Counted from the first letter of the stretch, positions 28,918 through 40,600 are shown. The stretch is DNA of 64,000 nt from Theocolax elegans (GCA_026168455.1 CM047426.1:56487761-56551760); one strand, 5' to 3'. Program-made: numbers and translations. The notes: generated by a model from the letters alone, not told the origin.

Positions 28918-30701
28918 GTCCTAACGGTGTACCCCAACTTACCACAAGTATGGCACTTGATCGGCTTGGGGAAGTCTTCTTTTCTCTTTATCTTCTTTCT
29001 TGAATCTAATGATTCCCCAAGCTTCGAGGATGAACCACTCGATGACCGTCGATCGGGACTTTTACGTGTCTCCTTCCTCCTTTTAAACCGAGGAGGAGAC
29101 CTGTGGGTTTTCTTCCTAGGTGGCGTATCTTTATCCACCTTAACCCCAGCTGTCTGGCTACTCGTTCGCATGGTCCTAAGGGTTTCTTCCAGGACTTTTG
29201 TGAGCCGTTCAATCGGATCTTCCCGACTCGACACACTCACTTCCTTAGCCACGCTTGCTACCTTAGGCTTGGCGGTCGAACGCTTTTTGGACTTTGCCTT
29301 GTAAGCAAGTTCCGGCAGCATTAAATCTTCCTCTGCCGGAGGCGGTCGACATAACTTTTCTCGCTCGAGCGTTTGCTCGGCGTCCATCGCCAGCTCCAAT
29401 AAATCTTCAACCGATTTGGCTTCAGCTCTCTTAAACAACCGCTGAAGCTGAGGTCGCATGTTACGGTAGAGGTGGTCCAATTGCCTACGCTCGCTCGGGA
29501 TCGGGTTGAGTTTTCGCATGATTGCGATTGAGCAGGTGATGTAATCTCTCACCGGCTCATCCTCACCCTGTGTCCGAGCATTGGACTCCTCGATGAGCCT
29601 TTGCTGGAAGCTTTGGCTCATACCGTACCATTTCTTGACAGATTTCACAAAATCTTGTCACGAGTGCCATTTGTCCTTCTCATTCCGGTACCACGTAGCT
29701 GCGGTTCCAGTGAGAAGTTCGGACAAGGACGGCAACACCTCGTCCTCGCTGAGGTTGGCGAGAATCCTACAGTCTTCGACTCTCGCAAGGAAGGCATCGA
29801 TACTCTGGCTTTTGTCGCCAGAGAATCGGACTCCCCACTTACGAACCACCGCACCAACATCGCGCGGTGTCCCGGCCGATCTCGACGCTGATTGGCCGGA
29901 CTCGTAAAAGTCCTTTAGATTAGGGTAGGGAGAGCTTGAACATGGAGGCTGTCTCGGTCTCCGTGTGTCACCCCTCCCCCAAGCTCCTCCAGCATCTGCA
30001 TGAGGTGCTTGAGACCCCTCAGGCTCTACCTGCACGTGTTGTGGTCTGATGTCCGTCTCGTCCAGGGTGTAACACGTATAGGTGTCCTGGAACTGGACAT
30101 GTTGGGTTGGCTCTCGAGTTTTGTTTGTGCTGGAAGCTTGTGCCCCGCTTGGCAAGTCCAACTTGCTGTTGACGGTGTGTATCTGTACTTCCAGCTCCTT
30201 AACCCGTTCCGTCAAGGTGGATAACTTACTTATTTGCTCCGCTAACATCAAAGCCAAATCCTTTGGTATCTCGAACTGAGCGCCAGTATAGGATACCAAA
30301 GTTATCCATTCTTCCTTGTCGGTTTCTCGGTCGGAGGTGTCCGACTGCCCATCTTCCTCTCGCTCGTCCGTATCTTCTACTTCTAGAGCGAGAGTCCTCT
30401 GTAGCACCTCCACTACATCTGGGTCAGAATCCGGGTCCGGAATCTCCGGATTCTGGGCAACCATGGACTTAAACCAGTCTGTCCTCCGCCTGTTCCGCCT
30501 GACACGATCCTCATTTGAGTTTGTGTCGGCTGCGAACTCTTGAGCCGTATAATTACCCAACAGCCACTGTTGGAGTCGTTCGGCTTTTCTATATACAGAG
30601 CCGTCTGTACGCATCTCTAACGACTCCAAGTGCGCCTGGATCTGTTCGTTGGATTGCGTACCAATCCACTGATCGACTTGCGTGGTCATCGATTCCGCCA
30701 T
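28878..30701 (-). pseudogene. gag: Gag of element B, with one in-frame stop
   Basis: About 608 codons from the ATG at 30701, split by one in-frame TGA at 29660-29658. The N-terminus (QIQAHLESLEMRTDG, KAERLQQWL) resembles a SAP-like helix pair. Acidic and Pro-rich linkers follow. The capsid region contains FSGDKSQSIDAFLARVEDC, WYRNEKDKW and, beyond the stop, RKLNPIPSERRQLDHLYRN. The C-terminus is basic with one zinc knuckle, CHTCGKLGYTVRTC, in which the usual His is Tyr. Confidence 0.85.
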
Positions 30702-32005
30702 TTTAATCTTAACAAAATTACCGCTACGATTATTTACACAAAAAAAAATCTGAGTCGCTTTTCGATTTACCTGTGCAAGGTATGCTTTTCTTCAAATTAT
30801 TAGGTGGCTTTAAATAATAAAATTATTGGGCCACTAAGTTGAAGAATGAATTATTTTCCCTTTATAATTACAAGAAGAAAAATTAAGCACACCTATTCGA
30901 AATTTGCTTTCCTGCCTAATTTAAAACTACGTTAAATAATTATATTTTTGACTATTAATTTTACAAACAAATCGAGAAAAAAAAAATTAACTATGTTACA
31001 CGCGGGATTAATTTAATTTATTATAAAACAAATAAACATATAATATTAAACGTAAAAAGAAATTTTACGAATTGTTAATAAATTAAATTAAAAACAAGAA
31101 AAAATTTGTTTAAATCCGACTAAATATGAAAAAATCGAATTTACTCCGGCTCTCGGTCACCAACGCACGCTGAATATATTATAAAATCAATAAATAAATA
31201 ATTGAATAAATAGATAAATAAATATAAATATATTCCTAAACGACTGAATGTGTACGCCGCTGTGACCTCTTACAATCTCAATGTTACAAAAAAAAATAAT
31301 AATACAATTTTTATTGTAACGCGAGAGTCGGTCCGCGTTGTCAAAAATATAAATTTAACAAGCAAACTTCAAAACAGAAAAATTTTTACCCTTGCACAGG
31401 TGTTACAATTTTTATTAAGTCGGAAAACTAAATAACGCCGATTTTCCGACTAACCTACTCGAAATTAGGGACTCGATATGTAACTTGCGGACCTCAAGGC
31501 GAATCGATCTATATTTCAATTTTAAAATTCAAATTTACTATTATTTACGAGTAATTAATTAAAAAAATTATTATTACCGACCTCGAATTTCTTTTAACCA
31601 AACCAAACAACAATAAAAGAAAATCCGGTTCAAACTTATAAATTATTGTCTAAATACAATAATTTAAAGGCTAGAATTAATCGCGAACCGATTAATCTAA
31701 CTGCCGGTAATAACAAATATACTAATTAACGTAACTAGTATATAATAGAATATTACACGCAAAATCCACACGTACTTAAAAAAAATAAATTTAAAATAAA
31801 TTGATAACAACAAAAATCAATTAAATTAAATTAGATTCACTACCGTTTATAATAAAATCCTAGTTTATAAGGGCACCTATATAAGCGCAGCTCGTATCAC
31901 AAAAAAACGCAATCTAAAAATTTATGTTGTGCGCCTCGTAGGCGCAATTTGGAAATTACCGTTGGGCGTAAAATAACCCAATCTATTAATTTACGTTGGG
32001 CGCCA
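30702..32005 (-). other. element B leader and primer-binding site
   Basis: On the minus strand TGGCGCCCAACG (32005-31994) directly follows the 5' LTR and is the likely primer-binding site, with the same core as in element A. The AT-rich leader down to the gag ATG has no coding signal. A partly matching leader exists in the broken copy at 48.8-49.5 kb. Confidence 0.75.
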
Positions 32006-33031
32006 TGTAACAGTTTGGTTGCCGCACGGATGTTTATTTTAATATCGCGGCTGCTCAACGGTACGGTTAAAGTTACCGTATTTAAATAAACATATTTTTC
32101 CCGCGATGCGGCGACGGTTACCTGTCCGTTCTACCAAATCTGTTAAATGTTAGTCTGAAACCGAGTTACTATTTCAGATAACAACCAGGTAAAGTTCAAA
32201 TCTGAAATTGACCGCGAAACAGGGATATCGCGTCGAGCACTTGTCAACCAGAAATATACGAGCTTTTAGGATTACGGAGGGAATCGTACGTGGTTAAATT
32301 CAATTAATCTAACACCGGATTGAATTTTAATAAATAATATGAATTTATTGAAATAAATAAACAAAGATAAATAATAAACAAAATCTGATTGTCGCCGAGG
32401 TCTACGCTTTTATTACAAGTCGGTAAACGGCCGACTTGTAGAGAGAGGGGAAGAAAATATCACTAACTAAAATAATATATCCAGTCAACGGGACTGGTAT
32501 AAAGCAACACGATTAAGTGCGAATAAAAACACGATCGCGTGAAGTGGTACCACTTACTTTGTACGCTGCTGTAGTCGTTGGTAAACAACGACCAGCCGAT
32601 CGGTTGATTTCTCTCTCTCTCACTTTCGCTGCGGTGTCGGACGGATTGTCCGCTCGCCCGTGCACCGGGGTTGTGTGGCTGCAGGCAGATGCACGGTGTA
32701 GCACCACTTACTGCAAATGCAGGATCGGCCTGCAGTCGAAACGCACACACAAAACGCACGGTAAATCACAGTACGGTGAAGCTAAACACGGAGCGCGGGG
32801 GGATCACACCTGTCGCGTAAGAAGGTGGCTATCACTCTATCCAGTGCGCGCGAATCTCCCCGTTACCTCTCTAATGAGGTACGTGCGCGAATCAAAGTCG
32901 ATCCCGCCCGTGTAGCCACGACGAACCGAGCCGAGCCGAATCTCGCCGGCTCGAACCGATGCGAACATTATGATACTGTTCGCTCGTGTTGCTCGAATTC
33001 GTCAAACGGTGAGGTAAACAGTACCTTACCG

Positions 33032-33036
<5 letters not shown>
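32006..33036 (-). repeat. 5' LTR of element B
   Basis: 1031 bp, nearly identical to 24181-25219. One end reads CCGTTATA instead of CCGTTACA, a change next to the AT repeat. In minus orientation this is the upstream LTR. Confidence 0.9.
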
Positions 33037-33072
<36 letters not shown>

Positions 33073-34147
33073 CGTATACACATAGTTTTTATATGATTTT
33101 CATGAAGTTTTACTGTATGCATTAGTTATTCTAATATAAAGTTAAGTGAACATTACAAAATAGCAGAAGCTCTTGTCCAGTATTTGTCCAATGTTGGCAG
33201 TGTTTAAAAATAATAGAATAATAACTATTTTTGGATGGTAAATAATTTTTATTTATTATTTAGTTAATTTATTTATTGTATAAGATTAATATTTTATTTA
33301 TTTTTGAAAATGTTAAGTTGTCAATAACTAAGTAATATTTATTTTTTTACATTTTATTTATATTTTAAATTGTAGAAGACTTTATAATTAAATTTAAAGA
33401 TAAATTATATAAGATAATTATGAATTATAGGAGTAATTCACGTACTAGTCAGTTTTAATACAATAGTAACATTGGTAGTGAGTGGAACAATAATGGTTCA
33501 ATTCAACAATAACCACGAGCCTCTTGTTTTTTATTGGAATAGTTTTGGCGACGTTTAATCTTTCTCAAGGTTGATCTGGTATACATTAACGGTTTGTAAC
33601 ATTTTATTGTTACCGAGCGATAAAATTTTGTGTCAAAAAATTTTATTATTACATTTTTTAATTTATTTTAAATTACATTAAATTTGCATTTCATGTTGTA
33701 TTTATTATTTTACTATTAAAGTTCTTATTATGTAATAATAAATACAATAATTTAAAAGAATGGCACGTATAATTATTAAGACCGAGAACATATTCAGTGT
33801 AAATATATAAATTACATATATAGATATTAATTTTGAAATAAGCTTATAAAATTTATAATTTAATCACAGTATAATTTTTATTTAACATATATATAACAAT
33901 TGTTAAATTATGTAACTATGCAATATTAATTAAAGTGTTTTTCGAACATCATTAAGATTTTCAATCCATTAACTGATATTTAATGTGTTATCTTCTTATA
34001 CATCAAAAGTATTGTAATGTAAGTTTTTATTATAGCATAAAAGAAAATAATTTTTTACTTTTTGTAAAATAATTGTAAAATAATTAATTTATTTTAAAGA
34101 TGAGTATATTTTATTTTCATTTTTTACATAAATATAAGTAATTTTAG
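33037..34147. other. AT-rich interval
   Basis: Starts with the (AT)n run (33037-33071). Around 33540-33590 GGCGACGTTTAATC...CTCAAGGTTGATCTGG resembles a decayed PLE terminal motif. No gene is seen in the rest. Confidence 0.4.
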
Positions 34148-34335
34148 AATGGTGTACAAAATTTGACCTTTCAAAAACGACTGAAAAATTGGCGGTTAAG
34201 GCGTCACTTGACTACATTTCTGAAATAGTTGGAACAGATTTACAAGATGGTAGCAATTTATCAGATGACGAAAATGATGAACCGGAGAAAGATATTAAAG
34301 ACTTACACACAACAAATACTGATAAAAGAAAATGA
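34148..34335 (+). CDS. candidate last exon of an unrecognised host gene
   Basis: After an acceptor-like ATTTTAG the frame is open for about 62 codons and encodes a charged tail, with TTEKLAVKASLDYISEIVG, then an acidic stretch SDDENDEPEKD and a terminal DKRK before TGA. Composition is protein-like and unlike the AT-rich surroundings. No upstream exon was found, and the protein was not recognised. Confidence 0.3.
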
Positions 34336-34377
34336 TATTACATCAACAATAATTATACAATAGAAGTCAACTTTTTA

Positions 34378-34880
34378 ACGTTTTTTCATATTTTTTTGAT
34401 TACTTTAACGGATTTTCTATGTTTATCTTCGATAATATTGTTTTGAGCGTTAAGTGTATTATAGAAAAGAGGTTTATTATTTTAATACGAACAGTTTGTT
34501 CATTAAAAGTTTTTGACTAAAAACAATACATTTCGTTTTATTGCGAAAAAACGTGTTTTTTTGTGCTCTTTTCATTATTTTGACCGTTTTTCTATGTTTA
34601 TCTTCGAAAATATTGTTTTGAGCGTTAAGTGTATAATAGAAAAAAGTTTTATTATTTTAAGACGAACATTTCGTTCATTAAAAGTTTTTCAGTAAAAACA
34701 ATACATTTCGTTTTATTGCGAAAAAACGTGTTTTTTTGTGCTTTTTTCATTATTTTGACCGTTTTTCTATGTTTATCTTCGAAAATATTGTTTTGAGAGT
34801 TAAGTGTACAATAGGGAAAAGTTTTGTTATTTTGAGACGAACATTTCGTCCGTATAAAGTTTTTATATAGGATTAATACA
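34378..34880. repeat. 175-bp tandem satellite, about 2.9 copies
   Basis: TCTATGTTTATCTTCGA recurs at 34416, 34591 and 34766, spacing exactly 175 bp. Copies share ACATTTCGTTTTATTGCGAA and TTCATTAAAAGT with small differences. Confidence 0.8.
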
Positions 34881-35093
34881 TTTCAAGATAATGCTACAAA
34901 ACCGTTTCTAAGGAATTAAAAATAATGCCATAACTCAAAGTGTTTCAGTGCTATATATCTGAAAATAAGACCATTATCTAATTACATTATGACGAAGTTA
35001 CCCTGTGAATTTCAGCTAAATCGGTAAAAAATTGTCTGAGTTATCTTTGATACATGATTACATACATACATACATCCATACATACATTTTAGG
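34881..35093 (+). mobile_element. non-LTR retrotransposon-like 3' tail
   Basis: The segment with GAATTTCAGCTAAATCGGT and a terminal (TACA)n run (about 35053-35090) resembles the 3' end of insect RTE-type elements, which finish in short tandem repeats. No coding part is attached; the satellite before it may belong to the same element. Confidence 0.35.
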
Positions 35094-35424
35094 GAGGGCC
35101 TTAAATGAATTCTAATACACATAAATTTCTCTTACAAACTATTATCTAGTATATTTTGATGCATCACACATTTTGCGATGATGAAAAAATAAGGCTCTCC
35201 CATGTAGCGGTCGTGCCTAAAAAATTAATTGAACAGATTGATAACAATTATGATAAAATTGAAGTCCTAGCAGATATACACAATTCGAATGATACTCAAA
35301 ATGAAAAAACTAGTAGAGTATATAATCGGGGAAGCTAAAAGGAGTTGTATTTTCCAACTCGGAAACCCCTTTAAAAATTAATGAAAATGCAACTGTAGGG
35401 AAAAATAATAAATTAACTAAAAAA

Positions 35425-35943
35425 TTGAATACAGTTAAAAAAATAAATAAAGAAAATTTTATGATAAATACGATATATGAAGATCCACGTGAAAATCTAA
35501 TTTACGATATTGAACCGGATAATAATAATAAAGAATTTAAAAATAATGATGCTATTACTTGTCCAGAAATTAAAATAAAAATTGAAAATATTGAAATTAA
35601 CGCTTTAATATATACAGGTAGTGAAGTTACTTGTATCTCAGAAGAATTTTATATTAAAAATATACAATCATTAGAAAATATTCCTACTTTACCAATATCG
35701 GGAAAAATTATAAAAGGTGCTAACGATTTAAAATCTACGCGAATAAATAAGCAAATATTAGCAAATGTTACAATAAATAATTTAAAAAGACAAATAATTT
35801 TCTTAATTATACCAAAATTAGTTAAATCATGTATTATCAGGTATGATACTCAAAAAGAATTAAAAATGTGTATGGATACTAAAAAAGAACAAATTACTTT
35901 TGAAACAGGGAAGGAAACAAGTAAAATATCTTATCTTTGCTAA
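35425..35943 (+). pseudogene. family C protease region
   Basis: Lys/Asn-rich frame carrying INALIYTGSEVTCISEEFY, the expected aspartic protease site, but with Tyr-Thr-Gly in place of Asp-Thr-Gly, so the catalytic Asp is missing. It ends at the MITE insertion near 35939. A short frame before it (35156-35338) is of the same composition. Confidence 0.6.
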
Positions 35944-36070
35944 AAATAATCGATTGAAATCGATAGACATGGAAAGATTTTGCATATAAATCGATTCAAA
36001 TTGATTAATTTTAATCGATTTGTATGCAAAATCTTTCCATGTTTATCGATTTCTATCGATTATTTTTAGC
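35939..36070. mobile_element. small palindromic MITE in family C pol
   Basis: 132 bp forming a near-perfect hairpin with ends GCTAAAAATAATCGATT and AATCGATTATTTTTAGC type. It includes ATGGAAAGATTTTGCAT and its complement, and several ATCGAT palindromes. It splits the coding sequence between protease and reverse transcriptase. No clear TSD. Confidence 0.7.
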
Positions 36071-37147
36071 AGGGATAACTCAAAATTAATAAATAAAAAT
36101 GAATACGAATCCTTAACTATTTTATATGATAATGGGGCTGAAAAAATTAAAAATTATAAAATTGAGGAAAATTCAAAATTAGAAGATTTTCCAGATTATA
36201 ATATAAAAACCGTCGATATTGACGAGAAAATTGCTTTGTGTAATCAAATAAATGATATGCAAAAGTTGAAATTAAAAGAAGTTATAACATACTATAAAGA
36301 TGTTTTTCAAGAAAGCCCTGGATTATTGCATAAATTTAAATACAAATTAATACTAAAAAATAATTATGAGTATTATAAAAAACTATACGCGATACCGATT
36401 AAATACCGAGAACAAGTAAGCATGGAAGTAAACAAAATGTTAGAACAAGGTATAATTCGTAGAACAAATAGTAATTTCATAAATCCATGTGTTATTGTAC
36501 CTAAGAAAGATGGTTCTATTAGAATATGTTTAGATACCAGAAATTTAAATTTAAATTTAAAGAATGATTATACGAATCTCCTCCGGGAATAGAAGAAGTA
36601 TTAGCACGATGTAAAAATCATGTATGGATGTCTAGTTTTGACATGACAGCTAGTTTTAACCAAATTCCTTTAGTAGAAGATAGTAAACAATACACTGCAT
36701 TTATATGCGATAATAAGGTATATGAATATAATGTAGTTTCATTTGGAATAAAAATTAGCAGTGCAGCTCTTTTGAGGGGATTAGATAAAGTTATAACGGG
36801 ATTAAATGATTTTTTATTAACGTTTGTAGACGATTTGTTTGTTTTTTCTAAAACATTTGAAGAGCATTTGATGCATCTCGGAATATTATTTAATCGATTA
36901 ATAAAAGCCAATTTAATGTTAAATTTTAAGAAATCAAATTTTGTTCAAAAAGAAATTAAATTTTTGGGATTATCATTACATATAAGGGAATAAAACCCGA
37001 TCCAGAAAAAATACAAAATATCAAGAATTTTAAAGTACCTAAAAATGTAAAAGAATTGCAAGGTTTCTTGGGTTTTGTTAATTTTTATTCGAAATTTGCT
37101 AAAAATTATGCCCAAGAGACTGTTCCATTCTTAAATTTATTGAAAAA
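36071..37147 (+). pseudogene. family C reverse transcriptase
   Basis: Broken reverse transcriptase. 36071-36592 has PCVIVPKKDGSIRICLDTRN. 36628-36993 has SSFDMTASFNQIPL, SFGIKISSAAL and LTFVDDLFVFSKTFEEH (FVDD at 36823-36834). It continues in another frame with LQGFLGFVNFYSKFAKNY. It is interrupted by stops and frameshifts and then by the foldback element at 37162. Confidence 0.8.
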
Positions 37148-37161
37148 AGATGTAAAATTTA
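37148..37161. repeat. 14-bp target-site duplication of foldback element
   Basis: AGATGTAAAATTTA at 37148-37161 recurs at 37828-37841, on either side of the 666-bp foldback insert. Joining the flanks restores a continuous pol coding region, which supports a real insertion. Confidence 0.75.
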
Positions 37162-37295
37162 AACAAAATGAATTTAAACGTTCGGTGATAATATATATAT
37201 AATTATCGGTCTTTCCGAACTAAATGCTTTATTTTTGGAATAAAGCAGTCCCATTATACCCTTTGTCCACTATGGTTGATGGAATTTCCCAGAGT

Positions 37296-37367
37296 AACGG
37301 CCTTTTACAAAAATTAAAACAAAAATTAAAGGCGTTTCGTCCTCGATCCCCAGTTTGGACTCCTCAG
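37296..37367 (-). ncRNA. hammerhead-like core, left arm of foldback
   Basis: Minus strand: CTGAGGA (37367-37361), stem II GTCC/GGAC, GAAAC (37338-37334), then a long helix III (ACG-CCTTT with AAAGG-CCGT, one bulge) leading to GTT as the cleavage triplet near 37296. The core bases are in place. Helix I pairing next to the core is poor, so activity is uncertain. Confidence 0.55.
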
Positions 37368-37654
37368 CAGTGTTGCCAGATAGAGGTATTTTTTCTTTGT
37401 TCCACTCACATAGTACGACCTCATTTAAATTAGATAATAAAGGACAGAAAAACCCTAAATCGTAACCCTGCTCCTCAGTAAGGAACTGGAGATCATACCT
37501 TAGACGCCTGTCGCAAGATGAACTGCGACGCCAGCAAGATGTTATGCGGCTATATATATAGAGGAGGACGACAATCTCTCCAACGAGTAAAGTCGTCTCC
37601 ATCTAGCGGTGGGAAAGACCACCAGCCAGAGTGCGACGTATCTCCAGTTCCTTA

Positions 37655-37726
37655 CTGAGGAGTCCAAACTGGGGATCGAGGACGAAACGCCTTTAATTTT
37701 TGTTTTAATTTTTGTAAAAGGCCGTT
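37655..37726 (+). ncRNA. hammerhead-like core, right arm of foldback
   Basis: Plus strand: CTGAGGA (37655-37661), stem II GTCC/GGAC with a 14-base loop, GAAAC (37684-37688), helix III with one bulge, and GTT at 37724-37726. A distal CCAG/CTGG pairing could serve as helix I, separated from the core by an internal loop. It mirrors the left-arm motif. Confidence 0.55.
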
Positions 37727-37841
37727 ACTCTGGGAAATTCCACCAACCATAGTGGACAAAGGGTATAATGGGCCTGCTTTACTCCAGAAATAAAGCATTT
37801 AGTTCGGAAAGACCGATAATTATGTACAGATGTAAAATTTA

Positions 37842-39599
37842 TTTGGAAAGAAGAGCATTTTAAAGCTTTTAACAAAATAAAGAGTCATTTTAATGAAAAT
37901 GTAATTTTAAAAAAAGTTGATATTAATTAACCGTTTATACTAACAACGGACACGAGCGACATAGCAATTGCAGGAATTCTTTCTCAAATTGATGAAGAGG
38001 GCGAAGAAAGAATTGTAACTTGTATTAGCCGTACATTAAAAGCGAGCGAAAAGAATTATTTCACAACTGAGAAAAAATTACTTGCAATTGTTTGGTCAAT
38101 TCATAAATTAGATATATTTTTAAGAGGAACTAAAGAGCTTGTAATTCGAACTGATCATGAAGTTTTGAGTTTTTTGCAGAAAAGCAAATTCGGTAATTTA
38201 AAATTGACACGATGGATTTTATCGATCCAAGATATTGATTTTAAATTAGAATATCTACCGGGTGTAAAAAATGCAGCTGCAGACTACTTAAGTCGAATGA
38301 ATGAAGATGATCAATGTAATATAAAAAACTCAGAAATTGTTATTGCAGCAATCATGAAACATGCAATTGACACAGAATTGATAAAAAATTTTAAAGATTT
38401 AATTAAAATACAAAATGAAGATGAATCATGTCTAAAAATTAAAAAACAAATAGATAGCAATGAGAGTTTCTGTAGGTTTAAATATATAAATAACTATTTG
38501 TGTAAAGTAACACATAGGGAAAATAAAATAGTAATACCAAAGTGTATTATAGTTAATTTAATACAAAATTTACATATTTATTATGGACACGTTGGTCCAA
38601 GAAAAATTTATTTAATGATTTTGGAGTATTTTTATTTTCCCAAATTGCGAAAAATATGTGCAACAACGTTAAAAACGTGTGATATTTGTCAAAGGACTAA
38701 ATGTTTAACTGCATCATATAAAGAGGAAGTACAACCAATAATAATAATTGAAAAACCGGGTGATCTGTTATCCATTGATTTTTATGGTATACCGTCAACT
38801 AGTGGATGTTTGCTATATTTTATCCACTATAGATGTTTTTAGTAAGTTTGTTGTACTTTATCCTATTAAAAAAGCAAATACGGGAATTGTGATAAATAAA
38901 ATAAAAAAATATATTATATATATAGGTAAACCAAAAGCTATAATATCTGATCATGGGTCACAATTTACGAGTGTTAAATGGGAAAATTATTTGAAAAAAC
39001 AAAATATTAAAATGATATTTTCAAGTATAAGACACCCACAATCAAATATTATAGAGCGATCTCATAAAGAAATAGGTCGAATATATAGATCGATTTTAAA
39101 TAAGCATACTGGATGGGCTAATGAAATCCATTTTGTCGAAAATGTACTAAATAATACGCTTCACGAAACTACGGGTTTTCCGCCAGTAGAATAACAATTT
39201 CCAATCAAAAGCGAAAGATTTTGGAATAATTGTTTAAAATCAAATCCAATAGATATTAAAGAAGATTATGAAGATAAAATTGCTAAAGCAAAAGATAAAA
39301 TGCATAAATTCATTATAAATAGAGCGAATAACAAAAATGTAAATAGAAAAATATATAAATTTAATATAAACGATTTAGTGTTAATTAAAGCATTAAATGT
39401 ATCAAATGCGAATGAAAAGCAACTTGCGAAATTTATGTACCTATGCGAAGGTCCATATAGAATAATTAACAAATTTGGAACCGACACTTATTTGTTATTC
39501 GATGACAAAATGAAATTAGAACGGGGAAAATTTCATATTAATCAACTGAAACCATATTATATGGAAAAAGAATCTGAAAATATTTTTGAAAAGAATTAA
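37842..39599 (+). pseudogene. family C RNase H and integrase
   Basis: RNase H with TTDTSDIAIAGILSQ, SEKNYFTTEKKLLAIVW, RTDHEVLSFL and LPGVKNAAADYLSRMN. The integrase zinc domain spans HIYYGHVGPRKIYLMI to CDICQRTK. The DDE core is split by a frameshift near 38830: LSIDFYG, SDHGSQFTS and IIERSHKEIGR. The C-terminal part at 39300-39599 has INDLVLIKALNV and CEGPYRIINKFGTDTYLL, a GPY/F module. Confidence 0.8.
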
Positions 39600-39880
39600 C
39601 AATAAAAAACAATGTAAAAAAAAAAAAAAAATAATACATAATAGTTTTCTGAAGATAATAGAATAAATTAAAAGTTGTCAAATCAAAGCGAATTTAATGA
39701 TACAAAATAAAAGAGTGTTAGTAACTATGAAAATCAAAACAAAAGGTCAATCAACCAACGAGGTTTAAACACAAGGTAAGAAGTAAACTATCCTTAATCC
39801 AGGCTTGTCAGTCTCAGTTTAACTGTCTCCATATTCAGTCAAGTTCAAACCAAAAACGGATCTACAAAGAAAAAGTTAAA

Positions 39881-40317
39881 ATGCCAGATTTTACTCAAAA
39901 TACTGAGAAAATCGCTACTTGTGAAGCTTCAACACAAACATCTAGTAGTTATGAAAGTGATGAAGGAGTGAAGTGGTTTCGTCATCATGAAAATGCATAA
40001 GATTGATCCACCAAAAAAATAAATGGGTAACCAGTTTTTCCACAAGAATATGTAATGGTACTTATGTACAGACAAGAAAAGTAAAAACAAGAACGGTACC
40101 TACACAAACGTCTAGAGTAGAAAAAAGAAAATTTATAAGTGAAGAGATGGAGAAAGTGGAAGAAAAAATAAGAAAATTAGAAAAGAAAATTAAGGAAAAG
40201 GAAATAGAAAAAATAACACCAGCATCGACGGATGAACTTGAAGAACTTTTCAACAGTTTAAATCATCCAGGGATGTCAGCAGAAGAATTCGATATCTTCA
40301 TGACCCAACAAAATTAA
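39881..40317 (+). CDS. family C accessory ORF after pol, frameshifted
   Basis: An ATG at 39881 opens a 40-codon frame (CEASTQTSSSYESDEG) ending at 40000. The coding pattern goes on in another frame to 40317 with TVPTQTSRVEKRK, a strong coiled coil (EEKIRKLEKKIKEKEIEK) and an acidic end. The two TQT segments resemble dynein light chain (LC8) docking sites. A donor-like ACAAG|GTAAGA (39772-39782) and acceptor TATTCAG (39834-39840) before the ATG suggest a spliced message. The protein was not recognised. Confidence 0.4.
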
Positions 40318-40401
40318 ACAACGTTGTTTGATCGATCGGTAAATAAAATATAATCTTTATATGTATATAAAAAAAGAATTGAATTCGTTTTATTAGGCAA
40401 C

Positions 40402-40434
<33 letters not shown>

Positions 40435-40503
40435 TTTTTTTATAATTAATGAAAATTTTTAGAAATGTTATCTGATAGTGTTATTCTATAATCATAAAAG
40501 AAC

Positions 40504-40600
40504 ACAAATTTAAAGGGGGGTAATGTGGGGTACATAGTGATAGTTTTTTTTGCCATAAATTTGTGTTTCATTTATGTTTCACAAATTTAAAGGGGGGTGA
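40504..40600 (+). other. family C polypurine tract, duplicated
   Basis: AAATTTAAAGGGGGGT occurs twice, near 40507 and 40583, each followed by a TG start. The second is next to the LTR at 40601. The first may be an old alternative tract or a local duplication. Confidence 0.55.

Larger units (their letters stand above)
24181..33036 (-). mobile_element. Gypsy-type LTR retrotransposon, element B (8.9 kb)
   Basis: Full-length element on the minus strand with two LTRs, primer-binding site, gag, pol and polypurine tract. ATAT lies on both sides (24177-24180 and 33037-33040) and fits a 4-bp TSD, although the target is itself an AT repeat. Gag has one in-frame TGA, and pol has a frameshift in RNase H plus breaks in the integrase, so this copy cannot act alone. 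There is no envelope-like ORF. Confidence 0.9.
37162..37827. mobile_element. foldback element with hammerhead-like cores
   Basis: 666-bp insert flanked by a 14-bp TSD. Arms of about 175 bp (37193-37370 and 37652-37824) are inverted repeats. Each arm carries a hammerhead-like core, on opposite strands. A third short inverted pair lies inside (37473-37495 with 37640-37662). It has no ORF, so it would depend on another element's enzymes. TSD length and ribozymes point to a retroelement-type (PLE or retrozyme-like) origin rather than a DNA transposon. Confidence 0.7.

Noticed and set aside
33530..33600. Fifth PLE hammerhead motif
   Set aside because: GGCGACGTTTAATC and CTCAAGG...GATCTGG resemble the PLE end, but CTGANGA and GAAAC are both lost.
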